From a virus: a DNA stretch of 52,056 bases. Of this stretch, positions 24,697-31,581 are shown one piece after another (positions within the stretch are counted from its first letter, which is position 1; the number at the start of each line of letters is the position of its first letter). The stretch spans positions 1-52,056 of IMG/VR virus record IMGVR_UViG_3300048592_000456. The stretch is one strand, 5' to 3'. The notes under the pieces were generated by a model. The model was not told the origin of the DNA. It worked only from the letters and a program-made list of their open reading frames with translations, and did not search any database. The position numbers and the translations under genes are program-made.

Positions 24697-24997
24697 GGTC
24701 CCACGCCTCCAGCGCTCCGCGGCACTCGGCCACGTACTGCCTGCGCTCCGCGTACCGGGGTCCGACCCGGTTGGCCCACGACGCCCACGCCACGCGCTCG
24801 ACGGTCCGGAGTAGCGCCGCGAGCGCCGGGTCGGCGGCCGCGTCGGCCTCGCGGTCGGCGCGCGAGCGACGCATCCACGCGCGGAGGGTCGCGACCGACT
24901 CGTTGCGCTCGGACAGCGCGAGCCCGGACCGGTTGGCGTGGCCGCGCCAGATGACATCGCGCACGGCCTCGATGACCGCCGCCGTGCCGTCCCTCAT
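24689..24997 (-). CDS. Helical hypothetical protein
   Basis: This 102-residue protein starts by ATGA overlap. It is almost entirely helical and charged, with Trp residues at intervals (VIEAVRDVIWRGHANRSG, ATLRAWMRRSRADRE, RVAWASWANRVG). No motif recognised. Part of a run of small overlapped genes read from cassette B. Confidence 0.68.
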   Translation of the reverse strand: MRDGTAAVIEAVRDVIWRGHANRSGLALSERNESVATLRAWMRRSRADREADAAADPALAALLRTVERVAWASWANRVGPRYAERRQYVAECRGALEAWDRG

Positions 24998-25242
24998 CCC
25001 GACTCGCCCACCACGGCGACCACCCAGCACGACGGATGGTCACGGATGTAGTCCCAGACCATGGACAGCGGCGCGATGGAGCGCAGCGTCTCCAGCGCGT
25101 CGGCGCCGGGCGGGACCATCATCGTCTCCGTGCGCACGATGGTCGGGTCCTCCGCGAGCATTTCCGCGAGCAGCACCGACGCCATCAGCGACATCTTCTC
25201 GGGCACGGTGGCGCCGAGCCGGAGGGTCAGGTCCCCGGTCAT
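24994..25242 (-). CDS. Small hypothetical protein
   Basis: This 82-residue protein starts by ATGA overlap with the small membrane protein. LTLRLGATVPEKMSLMASVLLAEMLAE suggests a helix after a beta strand; the end (CWVVAVVGESG) is a hydrophobic strand, too short for a membrane span. No family recognised. Confidence 0.68.
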   Translation of the reverse strand: MTGDLTLRLGATVPEKMSLMASVLLAEMLAEDPTIVRTETMMVPPGADALETLRSIAPLSMVWDYIRDHPSCWVVAVVGESG

Positions 25243-25349
25243 CGCCGGGACGCGGCGACGAGCAGGACCCCGACCACGAGCAGGACCGCCACGACGCCGG
25301 CGAGCCCGGCGATGGCGGCCTGACCGATGGCGGCGTTGATGCCGTCCAT
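25239..25349 (-). CDS. Single-span membrane miniprotein
   Basis: This 36-residue protein has its start at 25349 set by AAGGAGGTCACC. MDGINAAIGQA is followed by one hydrophobic helix (residues 12-33, rich in Val/Leu/Ala) and the basic end ASRR. It lies in the early/middle block directly after the DUF6011 gene. Such phage miniproteins often act on host membranes or as antiholin-like factors; not proven here. Confidence 0.62.
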   Translation of the reverse strand: MDGINAAIGQAAIAGLAGVVAVLLVVGVLLVAASRR

Positions 25350-25375
25350 GGTGACCTCCTTGCTGGTGGCGCCCA

Positions 25376-26455
25376 TCAGCGGGCGACCTTGTTGATGCAC
25401 ACCGGGCCGATGCCGGCCTCGATGCTGCCCTCGTCCGTGAGGGTCCGGCCGCACACCGCGCACACGCCGTAGAGCCGGCCGAACGATGCGGCGGCCTCGA
25501 CGGTGAGGCGGTCGGCCTCCGTCAGCAGCCGGACCATGCCCGGCGCGTACTCCCACGACGCCTCGCCCGGACCCGTGACCACGAGCCGCTTGGCGTAGAG
25601 GTTGCCGGACCCGTGGACGGCGCGCTGGACCTTGAAGATGTCCGCGCCCTTCTGGTACCACCCGTCCTGCGTCACGGCCGGCTGCGTCGCCTGAGCGGGC
25701 CGCTCCGGGGATGCGGTGCGGGCGGCGTCGCGGTCCACGTTGCGGAGCACCGCGTCGTACTGGTTCTGGGTCAGCGAGCCGAACCGGCGCATCCCGGCGA
25801 GCAGCGAGCGCGCGAAGTCGTTGCGGTCCGCATGGGCGAGCACCCACGCCTTGGCCTCGTCCTCGCGGTCGCGCGCCGGCGTCGCCGGGCGGTCGGCCTC
25901 GCGCCGGGCGGCGGCGTCCCGGGTGCGGATGATGGCGGCCGCCATGTTCTCGGTCACCCGGAAGTAGGCCGGCCCCTTGCGCTCACGGTCCGCGATGAGG
26001 GTGAGGATGAAGTCGGGGATGCCGGTGGAGCCGGTGGACGCGCGGCGGTCGGCCATCGCGTTCAGGTACGCGGTCGCCTCCGCGATGAGCGCCACGACCT
26101 CGGGGTCCTTCGCGACGCGCTGCCCGGTGCCGCCGGACGGCTTGCGGGTCGATGCGTCGGGGATGTCCGAGAGCCGGGTGTCGAGCGCCCGGTTGACGGC
26201 CTCGCTGTGGGCGCGGCACGCGGCGCCGAGCCACGGGACCGGCTCCACGCACCCGTGCCCGAAGTTAGCGGACCACTCGGGGTTGAAGGTGGGGCGGTCG
26301 ATGGCGGCTTCCTTCCAGCCACCGTGCGCGACCACGAAGCGGTCACCGCACACGAACGGGGAGCCGTCCTCGCGGAGCGTGACCCACCGCGGGTCCGTGA
26401 TGTAGTCGGCCGGCGGGGTGGTCGGGCGGCTGTCGAGCGAGTAGGTCGGGGTCAC
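25376..26455 (-). CDS. DUF6011-domain protein
   Basis: This 359-residue protein is first after promoter cassette B; GTG 26455 follows GAGGACCCGACC. The C-terminal motif YGVCAVCGRTLTDEGSIEAG then GPVCINK is the DUF6011 zinc-knuckle seen in many actinobacterial-phage and plasmid proteins. The N-terminal half has CGDRF, HGC and CRAH segments, and the middle is helical (DFARSLLAGMRRFGSLTQNQYDAV). Role unknown; the domain is thought to bind zinc. Confidence 0.8.
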   Translation of the reverse strand: MTPTYSLDSRPTTPPADYITDPRWVTLREDGSPFVCGDRFVVAHGGWKEAAIDRPTFNPEWSANFGHGCVEPVPWLGAACRAHSEAVNRALDTRLSDIPDASTRKPSGGTGQRVAKDPEVVALIAEATAYLNAMADRRASTGSTGIPDFILTLIADRERKGPAYFRVTENMAAAIIRTRDAAARREADRPATPARDREDEAKAWVLAHADRNDFARSLLAGMRRFGSLTQNQYDAVLRNVDRDAARTASPERPAQATQPAVTQDGWYQKGADIFKVQRAVHGSGNLYAKRLVVTGPGEASWEYAPGMVRLLTEADRLTVEAAASFGRLYGVCAVCGRTLTDEGSIEAGIGPVCINKVAR

Positions 26456-26506
26456 GGTCGGGTCCTCGTGCGTCCGGCGTTCCGGCCGGGGCGGTTGATG
26501 GGTCCC

Positions 26507-26536
26507 ACGTTGACGCCTCCGGGTGGACATGTCAAC
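26507..26536 (-). promoter_or_regulatory. Dyad-operator promoter cassette B
   Basis: GTGGACATGTCAAC (26523-26536) holds the minus-strand -35 TTGACA (26535-26530). CAACGT (26512-26507) is the -10 at 17 bases, and GGTACC lies 3 bases upstream of the dyad with a second GTAC 21 bases further. The leader hairpin 26489-26474 and the GTG at 26455 follow. Confidence 0.75.
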
Positions 26537-26575
26537 CGGTACCATCGGCTGCCCCGGCCGTACCGGTGCGCACCG

Positions 26576-26770
26576 TCAACGCGACACGGCCGCGAGCGCG
26601 ACCACGCCGACGAGCGACCAGAACCCCGCGAGCGCCAGCACCACCATGACGGCGGGCGGCGGCTCGCGGGACTCGCGCCACGCGAAGAACGTGCCCATCC
26701 CGGCGATGGCCGCGAGCACGAGCGCGAACACGCACGCGACGATGCCGCCGGCCGCGATGAGCGGGGTCAC
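26576..26770 (-). CDS. Two-span small membrane protein
   Basis: This 64-residue protein starts at GTGA overlap. Two hydrophobic segments (residues about 4-29 and 40-61) are separated by WRESREPPP. It ends 40 bases before the cassette B promoter. Function unknown. Confidence 0.65.
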   Translation of the reverse strand: MTPLIAAGGIVACVFALVLAAIAGMGTFFAWRESREPPPAVMVVLALAGFWSLVGVVALAAVSR

Positions 26771-27189
26771 TCGACGGTCCCGCGGACCGGGAGCCGGACC
26801 GCCCGGGACGGGAGCGGCGGCCGGGGCGGCGGGAACACCGCCCGGCCCTTCGGGTCGATGCGCTCGACCTCGGCCCAGCACGCCGGGCAGAGGATGGCGT
26901 CCGTGAGCGCGAGGCACACCCGGCGGAACGCGCCGACGCAGCGCCGGAGCGTCGCGCCGTCCGGGTGCCCGGGCATCCCCGGCTGCACGACGGAGCGGCG
27001 TATCCAGTCGCCCACGTCGGGGGACACCCAGAGCGGCACGCCGGCGCGGATGGCGGCCGCGATGGACTCCGACACGTCGAGCCGGTCCCAGCCGTCCGGG
27101 AGCAACCGGCGCCGCTGCGGCTCGCACGCGACCGTCCCGGCGGGGAGCATGGCGCTCACGGTGTAGCGCCATCCGGTCAGGGCGCTCAC
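26767..27189 (-). CDS. Hypothetical protein downstream of ART-like gene
   Basis: This 140-residue protein starts at GTGA overlap with the candidate ADP-ribosyltransferase. Segments: LPDGWDRLDVSESIAAAIRAG, PDVGDWIRRSVVQPG, and ALTDAILCPACWAEVERIDPKG with a CxxC. Basic Pro-rich C-terminus. It could be a partner of the ART-like protein by position only. Confidence 0.68.
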   Translation of the reverse strand: MSALTGWRYTVSAMLPAGTVACEPQRRRLLPDGWDRLDVSESIAAAIRAGVPLWVSPDVGDWIRRSVVQPGMPGHPDGATLRRCVGAFRRVCLALTDAILCPACWAEVERIDPKGRAVFPPPRPPLPSRAVRLPVRGTVE

Positions 27190-27947
27190 CGGAGGAACGC
27201 CGGGTTGATGATGACCTCCTGCTCGCGCCGGGTGGTCAGGTAGGCCATCACCATCCGCCGGTGGATGCGAGCGGTGTAGACGACCGGGTTGGGGATGCCG
27301 CCCGGGACGCGCACGCTGGCGCCGTTCGCGAACTTGCGGGCCACGTCCTCCGACAGCGACCACGCGATGCCGGCCCGGTCATCCCGACCCTGCCCGCGGT
27401 AGACCACGAGCCGGCGCCCGGGCGGGAGCGGCTTGTCGGGGTCATCGAGGATGGTCCGGTGGCCGTTGGCGGCCCACGCGTCCTCCCACAGCCGGAGCAT
27501 GTCGGGGTCCGTGTCATCCGGGTCCGAGTGCGGCCACCACGCCGGGAGCGCATCCCAGACGGTCGCCTCGGGCACCCGGCCGGCGCGCGCCATGTCGAGC
27601 ATCCACCGGATGCGGCTGTAGGAGCCGACGTGGATGGTCGCGTGGACGAAGCTCACGCCGGCGTCGAGCATCGACGTGGCCGCCTCGGCCGACTGCGCGT
27701 CGCCGGCCATGGTGAGGCACGTGATGAAGGGTACGGCCGGGTTGGCCTCGTGGATGGCGTGCGCCCGGGCCATCTGGTCGGTCGCCCGGGCGACGTTGGC
27801 ATCGGGCGTCTGGTCCACGGTCCGGAGCCACGCGCGGTACGCGGCGTGGTCGGCCTCATCCTCGGTCTGCGGCGGGTCATCGGGCGGCTGATAGAACGCG
27901 GGTCCCTCGTCGGTCCCGAGTGCCTCGCCCCACGTCATGTCGGTCAT
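27186..27947 (-). CDS. Candidate mono-ADP-ribosyltransferase
   Basis: This 253-residue protein's C-terminal domain shows the order of the R-S-E class of ADP-ribosyltransferases: VVYRG (Arg184), WSLS (196-199), VARKFAN, then REQEVII with an ExE pair (Glu242, Glu244) on the last strand. Phage enzymes of this class (T4 Alt/Mod types) modify host RNA polymerase and translation proteins. The N-terminal 170 residues are helical, with TCLTMAGDAQSAEAATSML and an aromatic linker, perhaps target recognition. ATG 27947 follows GGAGCACCCGACC; a 12-bp hairpin with an alternative fold sits in its leader. Confidence 0.7.
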   Translation of the reverse strand: MTDMTWGEALGTDEGPAFYQPPDDPPQTEDEADHAAYRAWLRTVDQTPDANVARATDQMARAHAIHEANPAVPFITCLTMAGDAQSAEAATSMLDAGVSFVHATIHVGSYSRIRWMLDMARAGRVPEATVWDALPAWWPHSDPDDTDPDMLRLWEDAWAANGHRTILDDPDKPLPPGRRLVVYRGQGRDDRAGIAWSLSEDVARKFANGASVRVPGGIPNPVVYTARIHRRMVMAYLTTRREQEVIINPAFLR

Positions 27948-27988
27948 GGTCGGGTGCTCCTTCGTCCGGGTCCGTGCCCGGGAGTGGA

Positions 27989-28033
27989 CGCCGGCGGGTG
28001 GCGCTGGAGGAGGGGTGCGAGCACCCGCCGGCG
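27989..28033 (-). promoter_or_regulatory. Long leader hairpin with alternative fold before the ART-like gene
   Basis: CGCCGGCGGGTG (27989-28000) and CACCCGCCGGCG (28022-28033) make a perfect 12-bp stem. Inside, GGGTGC (28013-28018) and GCACCC (28021-28026) form a rival hairpin that would compete for the same bases. Without a U-run it could be a terminator for the gene ending at 28048 or a switch in the leader of 27947. Confidence 0.6.
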
Positions 28034-28047
28034 ATGAGGGGGATGGG

Positions 28048-28308
28048 TCAGGATGGTCGGTCGGCCGTGCGGATGCCTCCCTTCGTCGTGGTGGTCCGGG
28101 TGGCGGGACCGAGGTCCGCGAACACGACCTCCACGAGGTCCGAGCCCGGGATGGCCTCGGCGTGGATGACGTGCCCGAGCCGGCGCCCGAGCGCCTCCGC
28201 GGCCTCGGCGGCGGACCGGAGGTCGGCACCGTCCACGACGATGCTGATGCCCTCCGGGTGGAGCGCGCGATGCTCGGCGTCGGCGTAGAGGCGGTCGATG
28301 TAGGTCAT
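28048..28308 (-). CDS. Small hypothetical protein
   Basis: This 86-residue protein starts by ATGA overlap. MTYIDRLYADAEHRAL, GISIVVDGADLRSAAEAAEALGRRLG and VIHAEAIPGSDLVEVVFADLG read as a beta-alpha-beta fold. No family recognised. Second gene behind cassette C. Confidence 0.7.
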   Translation of the reverse strand: MTYIDRLYADAEHRALHPEGISIVVDGADLRSAAEAAEALGRRLGHVIHAEAIPGSDLVEVVFADLGPATRTTTTKGGIRTADRPS

Positions 28309-28445
28309 CGGGTGACCTTCGCCGGAAGGGTGGCGGCGGCCGCGCGGCGGACCCACTCGGACCGGCCGGGGAGGATGGGGCACGAGTGCGACCGGAGGTC
28401 CACGAAGGGGACCGGGGTCTTGCATCGCTGGCACGTGTGCGTCAT
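28305..28445 (-). CDS. Zinc-finger miniprotein
   Basis: This 46-residue protein is first after cassette C. It has CQRCKTPVPFVDLRSHSCPILPG: two CxxC-like ligands plus His/Cys, a rubredoxin- or C2HC-like knuckle, followed by a basic helix. The ATG follows GGGAGACGCCCCG and the shared leader hairpin. Confidence 0.7.
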   Translation of the reverse strand: MTHTCQRCKTPVPFVDLRSHSCPILPGRSEWVRRAAAATLPAKVTR

Positions 28446-28495
28446 CGGGGCGTCTCCCTCCGGCGTTCCGGCCGGGGCGGTTGGTCGATGCGGCA

Positions 28496-28525
28496 ACACT
28501 ACCCCGGCCCGGTGGACATGTCCAC
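28496..28525 (-). promoter_or_regulatory. Dyad-operator promoter cassette C
   Basis: Perfect 14-bp palindrome GTGGACATGTCCAC (28512-28525). -35 TGGACA (28524-28519), 17-base spacer, -10 TAGTGT (28501-28496), GGTACC 3 bases upstream and a second GGTACC about 32 bases farther. The leader hairpin at 28475-28460 is base-for-base the one at cassette B. Confidence 0.78.
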
Positions 28526-28536
28526 TGGTACCATGG

Positions 28537-28923
28537 TCACGTGTTGCGGGTCGGCACCGGTACCACCCGGACGGGGAGCCGGAGCCGGATGAGCAGCGCG
28601 TCCATGTCGGCCGGCCGGACCACGCGGGCACCCAGCGCCATGAGCCACTCGCGCTGGCCCGGCTTCCACTGCGCGCCGACCTGCCGCTTGCACTCCACGA
28701 TGATGACCTCGCCGGCACGTGCGAGCACGAGGTCCGGGAAGCCGGGGTCGCCGGCCGTGGCCGTGATGTGCTGGAAGGTGCCGTCCCGCCGCGAAAGCCT
28801 GACGGGCGGGTCATGGTGGACGCGCCATCCGTGCATCTGCGCCGTCTGGATGATGGTCCGCTGCATCTGGGCCTCGGACATCGACCGGAGCAGCACGTCC
28901 CGGGCGTCACGCTGCGGCCGCAC
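28537..28923 (-). CDS. VRR-NUC domain nuclease
   Basis: This 128-residue protein has the compact PD-(D/E)XK arrangement of stand-alone VRR-NUC enzymes: MSEAQMQRTIIQTAQMHGW, then GDPGFPDLVL (Asp64) and VIIVECKR (Glu77, Lys79), and QREWL after. Such enzymes cut branched or flap DNA in phage replication. GTG start overlaps the preceding gene by 17 bases. All catalytic positions are present. Confidence 0.9.
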   Translation of the reverse strand: MRPQRDARDVLLRSMSEAQMQRTIIQTAQMHGWRVHHDPPVRLSRRDGTFQHITATAGDPGFPDLVLARAGEVIIVECKRQVGAQWKPGQREWLMALGARVVRPADMDALLIRLRLPVRVVPVPTRNT

Positions 28924-29209
28924 GGCGCCCGGCCTCCGTCGCTGTCCAGTAGGTCGGGGCGGACCCGCGCCGGGACGCGTAGCCCATCCGCCAGAGCCGG
29001 CCGAGGGTCACGCCGGCGCGCATCTTCAAGCCGACCGCCATGGCGCCTCCGGCCGGGGTCGCGTGGCGGTGCGACCGGCGGTCCCAGCCGTTCGAGTCGG
29101 ACCACAGGATGCGGGCGAACCATCCGGCCGTGATGGGCCGGTCCTGCGCCACGAGCACGGCGAGCGCCCGGAGGTCCGCCGGGGTCGGGGTCAGCGGGTC
29201 ACGAGCCAT
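28907..29209 (-). CDS. Winged-helix-like small protein
   Basis: This 100-residue protein contains PADLRALAVLVAQDRPITAGWFARILW, then GVTLGRLWRMGYASRR and YWTATEAGRRA: helix-helix-wing order with a TxxG-type recognition helix, like transcriptional or replication winged-helix proteins. The start overlaps the previous gene. DNA binding is inferred, not shown. Confidence 0.68.
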   Translation of the reverse strand: MARDPLTPTPADLRALAVLVAQDRPITAGWFARILWSDSNGWDRRSHRHATPAGGAMAVGLKMRAGVTLGRLWRMGYASRRGSAPTYWTATEAGRRAAAA

Positions 29210-29879
29210 CGGTGTCATCCGGCGGGTTGGGGCAGTCGCCCGGGTGGTCATCGCGGAGGTCGCACCACGGCGCGTGCTCGGTTCCCGGGCCATCCGTGAC
29301 CACCGTCGCCGGCGCGTCCTCCAGCATCGTCCGGGATGCCGCCGCGGCCGCGTCCACGAGCCGCCGCTGCTCCGATGGGGTCAGGGTGGCGAACACCTGC
29401 CAGCGCGGGTTCTCGTAGCGGTTGGTCCGGCCGGTCTGGCGGCGGTACGTCGCGCCGCTCCGGGTCCAGACCATCCACTCGTCCACGATGAGGCGGCCGG
29501 CCCAGACCGCCCAATCGAGCACCCGTTGAAGCTCGGTCGCCGGGTACTCGCACCATCCGCACTTCGTCGGGTGCTCGGCGGTCACGGCCACGCTCACGCC
29601 GGCGACGGGTCGGGTCCGCCATCGGGCCATGGCGCAGCGGCCGATGGCCGCGATGACGGCCGGGTCATCGTCCGCGAGTCCGGGCCGGCCGTCGCCCTGC
29701 CGCCACCGGCGGGCACGGTCCTCGCCGTGGCGGTAGATGGGCTCGGCGTACGTGGTCGCCAGTTCGCCGTTGCCGAGGATGCCGATGACCATGGACAGGT
29801 CCAGCGTGTCGAGGTACGCGGTCACCCGGCGGTCGGCCAGCGAGCCGGACTTGGCGAGCGCGTCGAGGTCGGCGCTCAT
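29199..29879 (-). CDS. Hypothetical protein after replication initiator
   Basis: This 226-residue protein has an ATGA overlap with the initiator-like gene. The N-terminal half is helical, the middle has KCGWCEYPATELQ, and the C-terminus HAPWCDLRDDHPGDCPNPP carries two Cys with His, so zinc binding is possible. A TLTPSEQRRLVDAAAAAS helix precedes it. Coupling to the initiator suggests a replication partner; no family recognised. Confidence 0.7.
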   Translation of the reverse strand: MSADLDALAKSGSLADRRVTAYLDTLDLSMVIGILGNGELATTYAEPIYRHGEDRARRWRQGDGRPGLADDDPAVIAAIGRCAMARWRTRPVAGVSVAVTAEHPTKCGWCEYPATELQRVLDWAVWAGRLIVDEWMVWTRSGATYRRQTGRTNRYENPRWQVFATLTPSEQRRLVDAAAAASRTMLEDAPATVVTDGPGTEHAPWCDLRDDHPGDCPNPPDDTDGS

Positions 29880-30628
29880 GCGTCGGTCCTACCGCGCCGG
29901 CAGTCGGGGCACCGCTTCCCGCCGGCCGTCAGCCCCGTGTTGAGGCACGTCGAGCAGTCGGCCGGTGCCCGGGGCACGAGGGGCACGGCGTCGAGGATGT
30001 TGCCGGCGCCGAGCACGACCTGACCTATCTCGGGGTACATGCCGGCGGCCGTGGCGGCCCGGGTCATCGCGTCCGTGACGGCATCGAGGCCGTGCTTCGC
30101 CAGCATCCGCACCATCCGCTCCCCGAGCCGGGTGGTCGGGTCCGGGAGAACGAACGCCCGGCCGGTCAGCGTCTCGGCCAGCGTGGCGACCCGGTGCCAC
30201 GTGTCGGCGTCCGGTGGGGGGACCGAGGGGGGCGTTGCAGCGTTCGGCGTTGACGACGACGACGATGACGACGACGACGCGCGCGTGAGGGGTTCGTGAA
30301 CCGTTCTTGAACCGTTCGCGAACGGTTCGGCGCGCCGGCGTCGCATCCGGGCGGCCGCGTCCGACTCGCCGGGGTAGAACCCACGCTCCACGACGCGGTA
30401 CGTCGGACCCTCCCGGGAGAGCAGCCCGGCCCGTTCGAGGTCATCCACCCGGTCCATGACGCGACCCGGGACGCACGCGGCGAGGTGGGCGTGCGATGCC
30501 CACTCACCCGGCGGGGATGTCTCGCTGCCGGCGGCGGCGATGGTGACGTAGGCGCGGAACGCGTCATCGGTCAGGGCGGCGACGGCGGGGCTACGGAGCA
30601 TGTCGGCGTCGAGCCGGACCCAAGGCAT
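29876..30628 (-). CDS. Replication initiator-like protein with winged-helix N-terminus
   Basis: This 250-residue protein starts MPWVRLDADMLRSPAVAALTDDAFRAYVTI, the usual opening of phage replisome organisers, followed by DRVDDLERAGLL and a basic wing. A serine tract from a GAC-repeat DNA tract (30251-30280) links to a C-terminal domain with MVRMLAKHGLDAVTDAM and a CSTCLNTG...KRCPDCRRG zinc knuckle. Two DnaA boxes lie 100 bases before the start, so it may act at a nearby origin. No polymerase or helicase is encoded, so the host's replisome must be recruited. Confidence 0.75.
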   Translation of the reverse strand: MPWVRLDADMLRSPAVAALTDDAFRAYVTIAAAGSETSPPGEWASHAHLAACVPGRVMDRVDDLERAGLLSREGPTYRVVERGFYPGESDAAARMRRRRAEPFANGSRTVHEPLTRASSSSSSSSSTPNAATPPSVPPPDADTWHRVATLAETLTGRAFVLPDPTTRLGERMVRMLAKHGLDAVTDAMTRAATAAGMYPEIGQVVLGAGNILDAVPLVPRAPADCSTCLNTGLTAGGKRCPDCRRGRTDA

Positions 30629-30705
30629 GTCGGGTTCTCCATCAGGGTCGGGTTGTCCCGGCGGTTCGCCGGGGTCGGGGATGGTACGCCGGTCGGATGG
30701 GCCTG

Positions 30706-31116
30706 TCACGGCGTCCCCGCGGGTCGATGTGGACAACGTGTGGACAACCGGTAGAGGCTGTCGATGTAGGCGCGGAGGATGGGCCGGATGGCCCGTGCGT
30801 GCTCGGTCTTGTGCCGGTGGTGCGCCCGGCAGAGCGCGACGAGGTTGCAGCGGCAGGATGGTCCGCGCCGGCCCATCCCCTCGCTGTCCACGTGGTCCAG
30901 TTCGGTCGGCCCGCCGCACGGTCCCGGGATGGGGAGGAACCGGCCGACGCACGGACCATCCTGACCGCGAACAGCGGCCGCCACGGGCTCAGACACCGGG
31001 TCCCGGTGCCCACGACCGCCGCGGGTCGGGCTGGGCGCCCTGCGCGGCCTGCACCGCCAGCAGAGGCCATCCGCGTGCGTGGTCCCGCGGCCGCACCGCG
31101 AGCATGACCGGCTCAC
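30706..31116 (-). CDS. HNH endonuclease
   Basis: This 136-residue protein begins with a zinc knuckle CSRCGRG...LCWRC and carries the HNH core: TELDHVDSEG (His75), SCRCNLVALCRAHHRHK (Asn91, His99-His102 with Cys ligands). Size and form match phage HNH nucleases, which can be homing enzymes or assist packaging. It lies in the replication region, not by terminase, so a recombination or homing role is as likely. GTG start overlaps the gene before. Its 3' end contains the two DnaA boxes. Confidence 0.88.
   Translation of the reverse strand: MSRSCSRCGRGTTHADGLCWRCRPRRAPSPTRGGRGHRDPVSEPVAAAVRGQDGPCVGRFLPIPGPCGGPTELDHVDSEGMGRRGPSCRCNLVALCRAHHRHKTEHARAIRPILRAYIDSLYRLSTRCPHRPAGTP
30728..30747 (-). other. 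Two tandem DnaA-box sequences
   Basis: TTGTCCACA occurs at 30736-30728 and 30747-30739 on the minus strand, 11 bases apart and so on the same DNA face. This equals the consensus DnaA box of Streptomyces and related actinobacteria. They sit about 100 bases before the initiator-like start, inside the 3' end of the HNH gene. Origin function is inference. Confidence 0.6.
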
Positions 31117-31442
31117 GCGTCCGGGTCATCCGGGAGCACGAGGTCCCGGCCATCGACCCGCTCCAGCGGGGCAGTCTCGAGCGCCGGCATGGCACGAGCC
31201 TTCCGGTGCTCCGCGAGCATGAAGCCGGCGTCCGCGGCCGCCATCATCGACGCGATGGCGACCGTGAGCAGGTTCGGCGCCATCCGCCACGCGACCACGA
31301 GCGCATCGTCCGTGGACAGCCCAAGCATGTCCACGAGGTCCGCGGCCGCTGCCGCCGCGATGGCGTTGTGCGCGTCACGGATGGCCGAGCCGGCGATGAC
31401 GGCCGCGTCCTCAGCGGTCAGCCCGTCGAGTCGTGTCCCCAC
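31113..31442 (-). CDS. Ala-rich helical protein
   Basis: This 109-residue protein has its start at GTG 31442 after GGAGGACCGACCAC. Long hydrophobic-faced helices (GSAIRDAHNAIAAAAAADLV, NLLTVAIASMMAAADAG) alternate with acidic turns. Not a clear membrane protein. Overlaps the small zinc protein before it. No family recognised. Confidence 0.7.
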   Translation of the reverse strand: MGTRLDGLTAEDAAVIAGSAIRDAHNAIAAAAAADLVDMLGLSTDDALVVAWRMAPNLLTVAIASMMAAADAGFMLAEHRKARAMPALETAPLERVDGRDLVLPDDPDA

Positions 31443-31581
31443 GTGGTCGGTCCTCCCATCGGTTCCACTTGCCGGTCCCGCCGCATCGGTAGCAGACGGG
31501 GTTGCCGACCGGGTGGCCGGCCGGTCCGCCCTTCCAGACGGAGCCGGCACCGCCACACGTCGGGCACTGCCCGTGTGCCAC
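31411..31581 (-). CDS. DnaJ-type zinc-knuckle miniprotein
   Basis: This 56-residue protein, absent from simple length-filtered gene lists, begins at GTG 31581 overlapping the TAG of the previous gene. CPTCGGAGSVWKGG and CYRCGGTGKWNRW are two CxxCGGxG knuckles as in DnaJ zinc domains, pairing to bind zinc. It overlaps the next gene by 32 bases. Probably nucleic-acid or chaperone related, unproven. Confidence 0.72.
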   Translation of the reverse strand: MAHGQCPTCGGAGSVWKGGPAGHPVGNPVCYRCGGTGKWNRWEDRPRGDTTRRADR

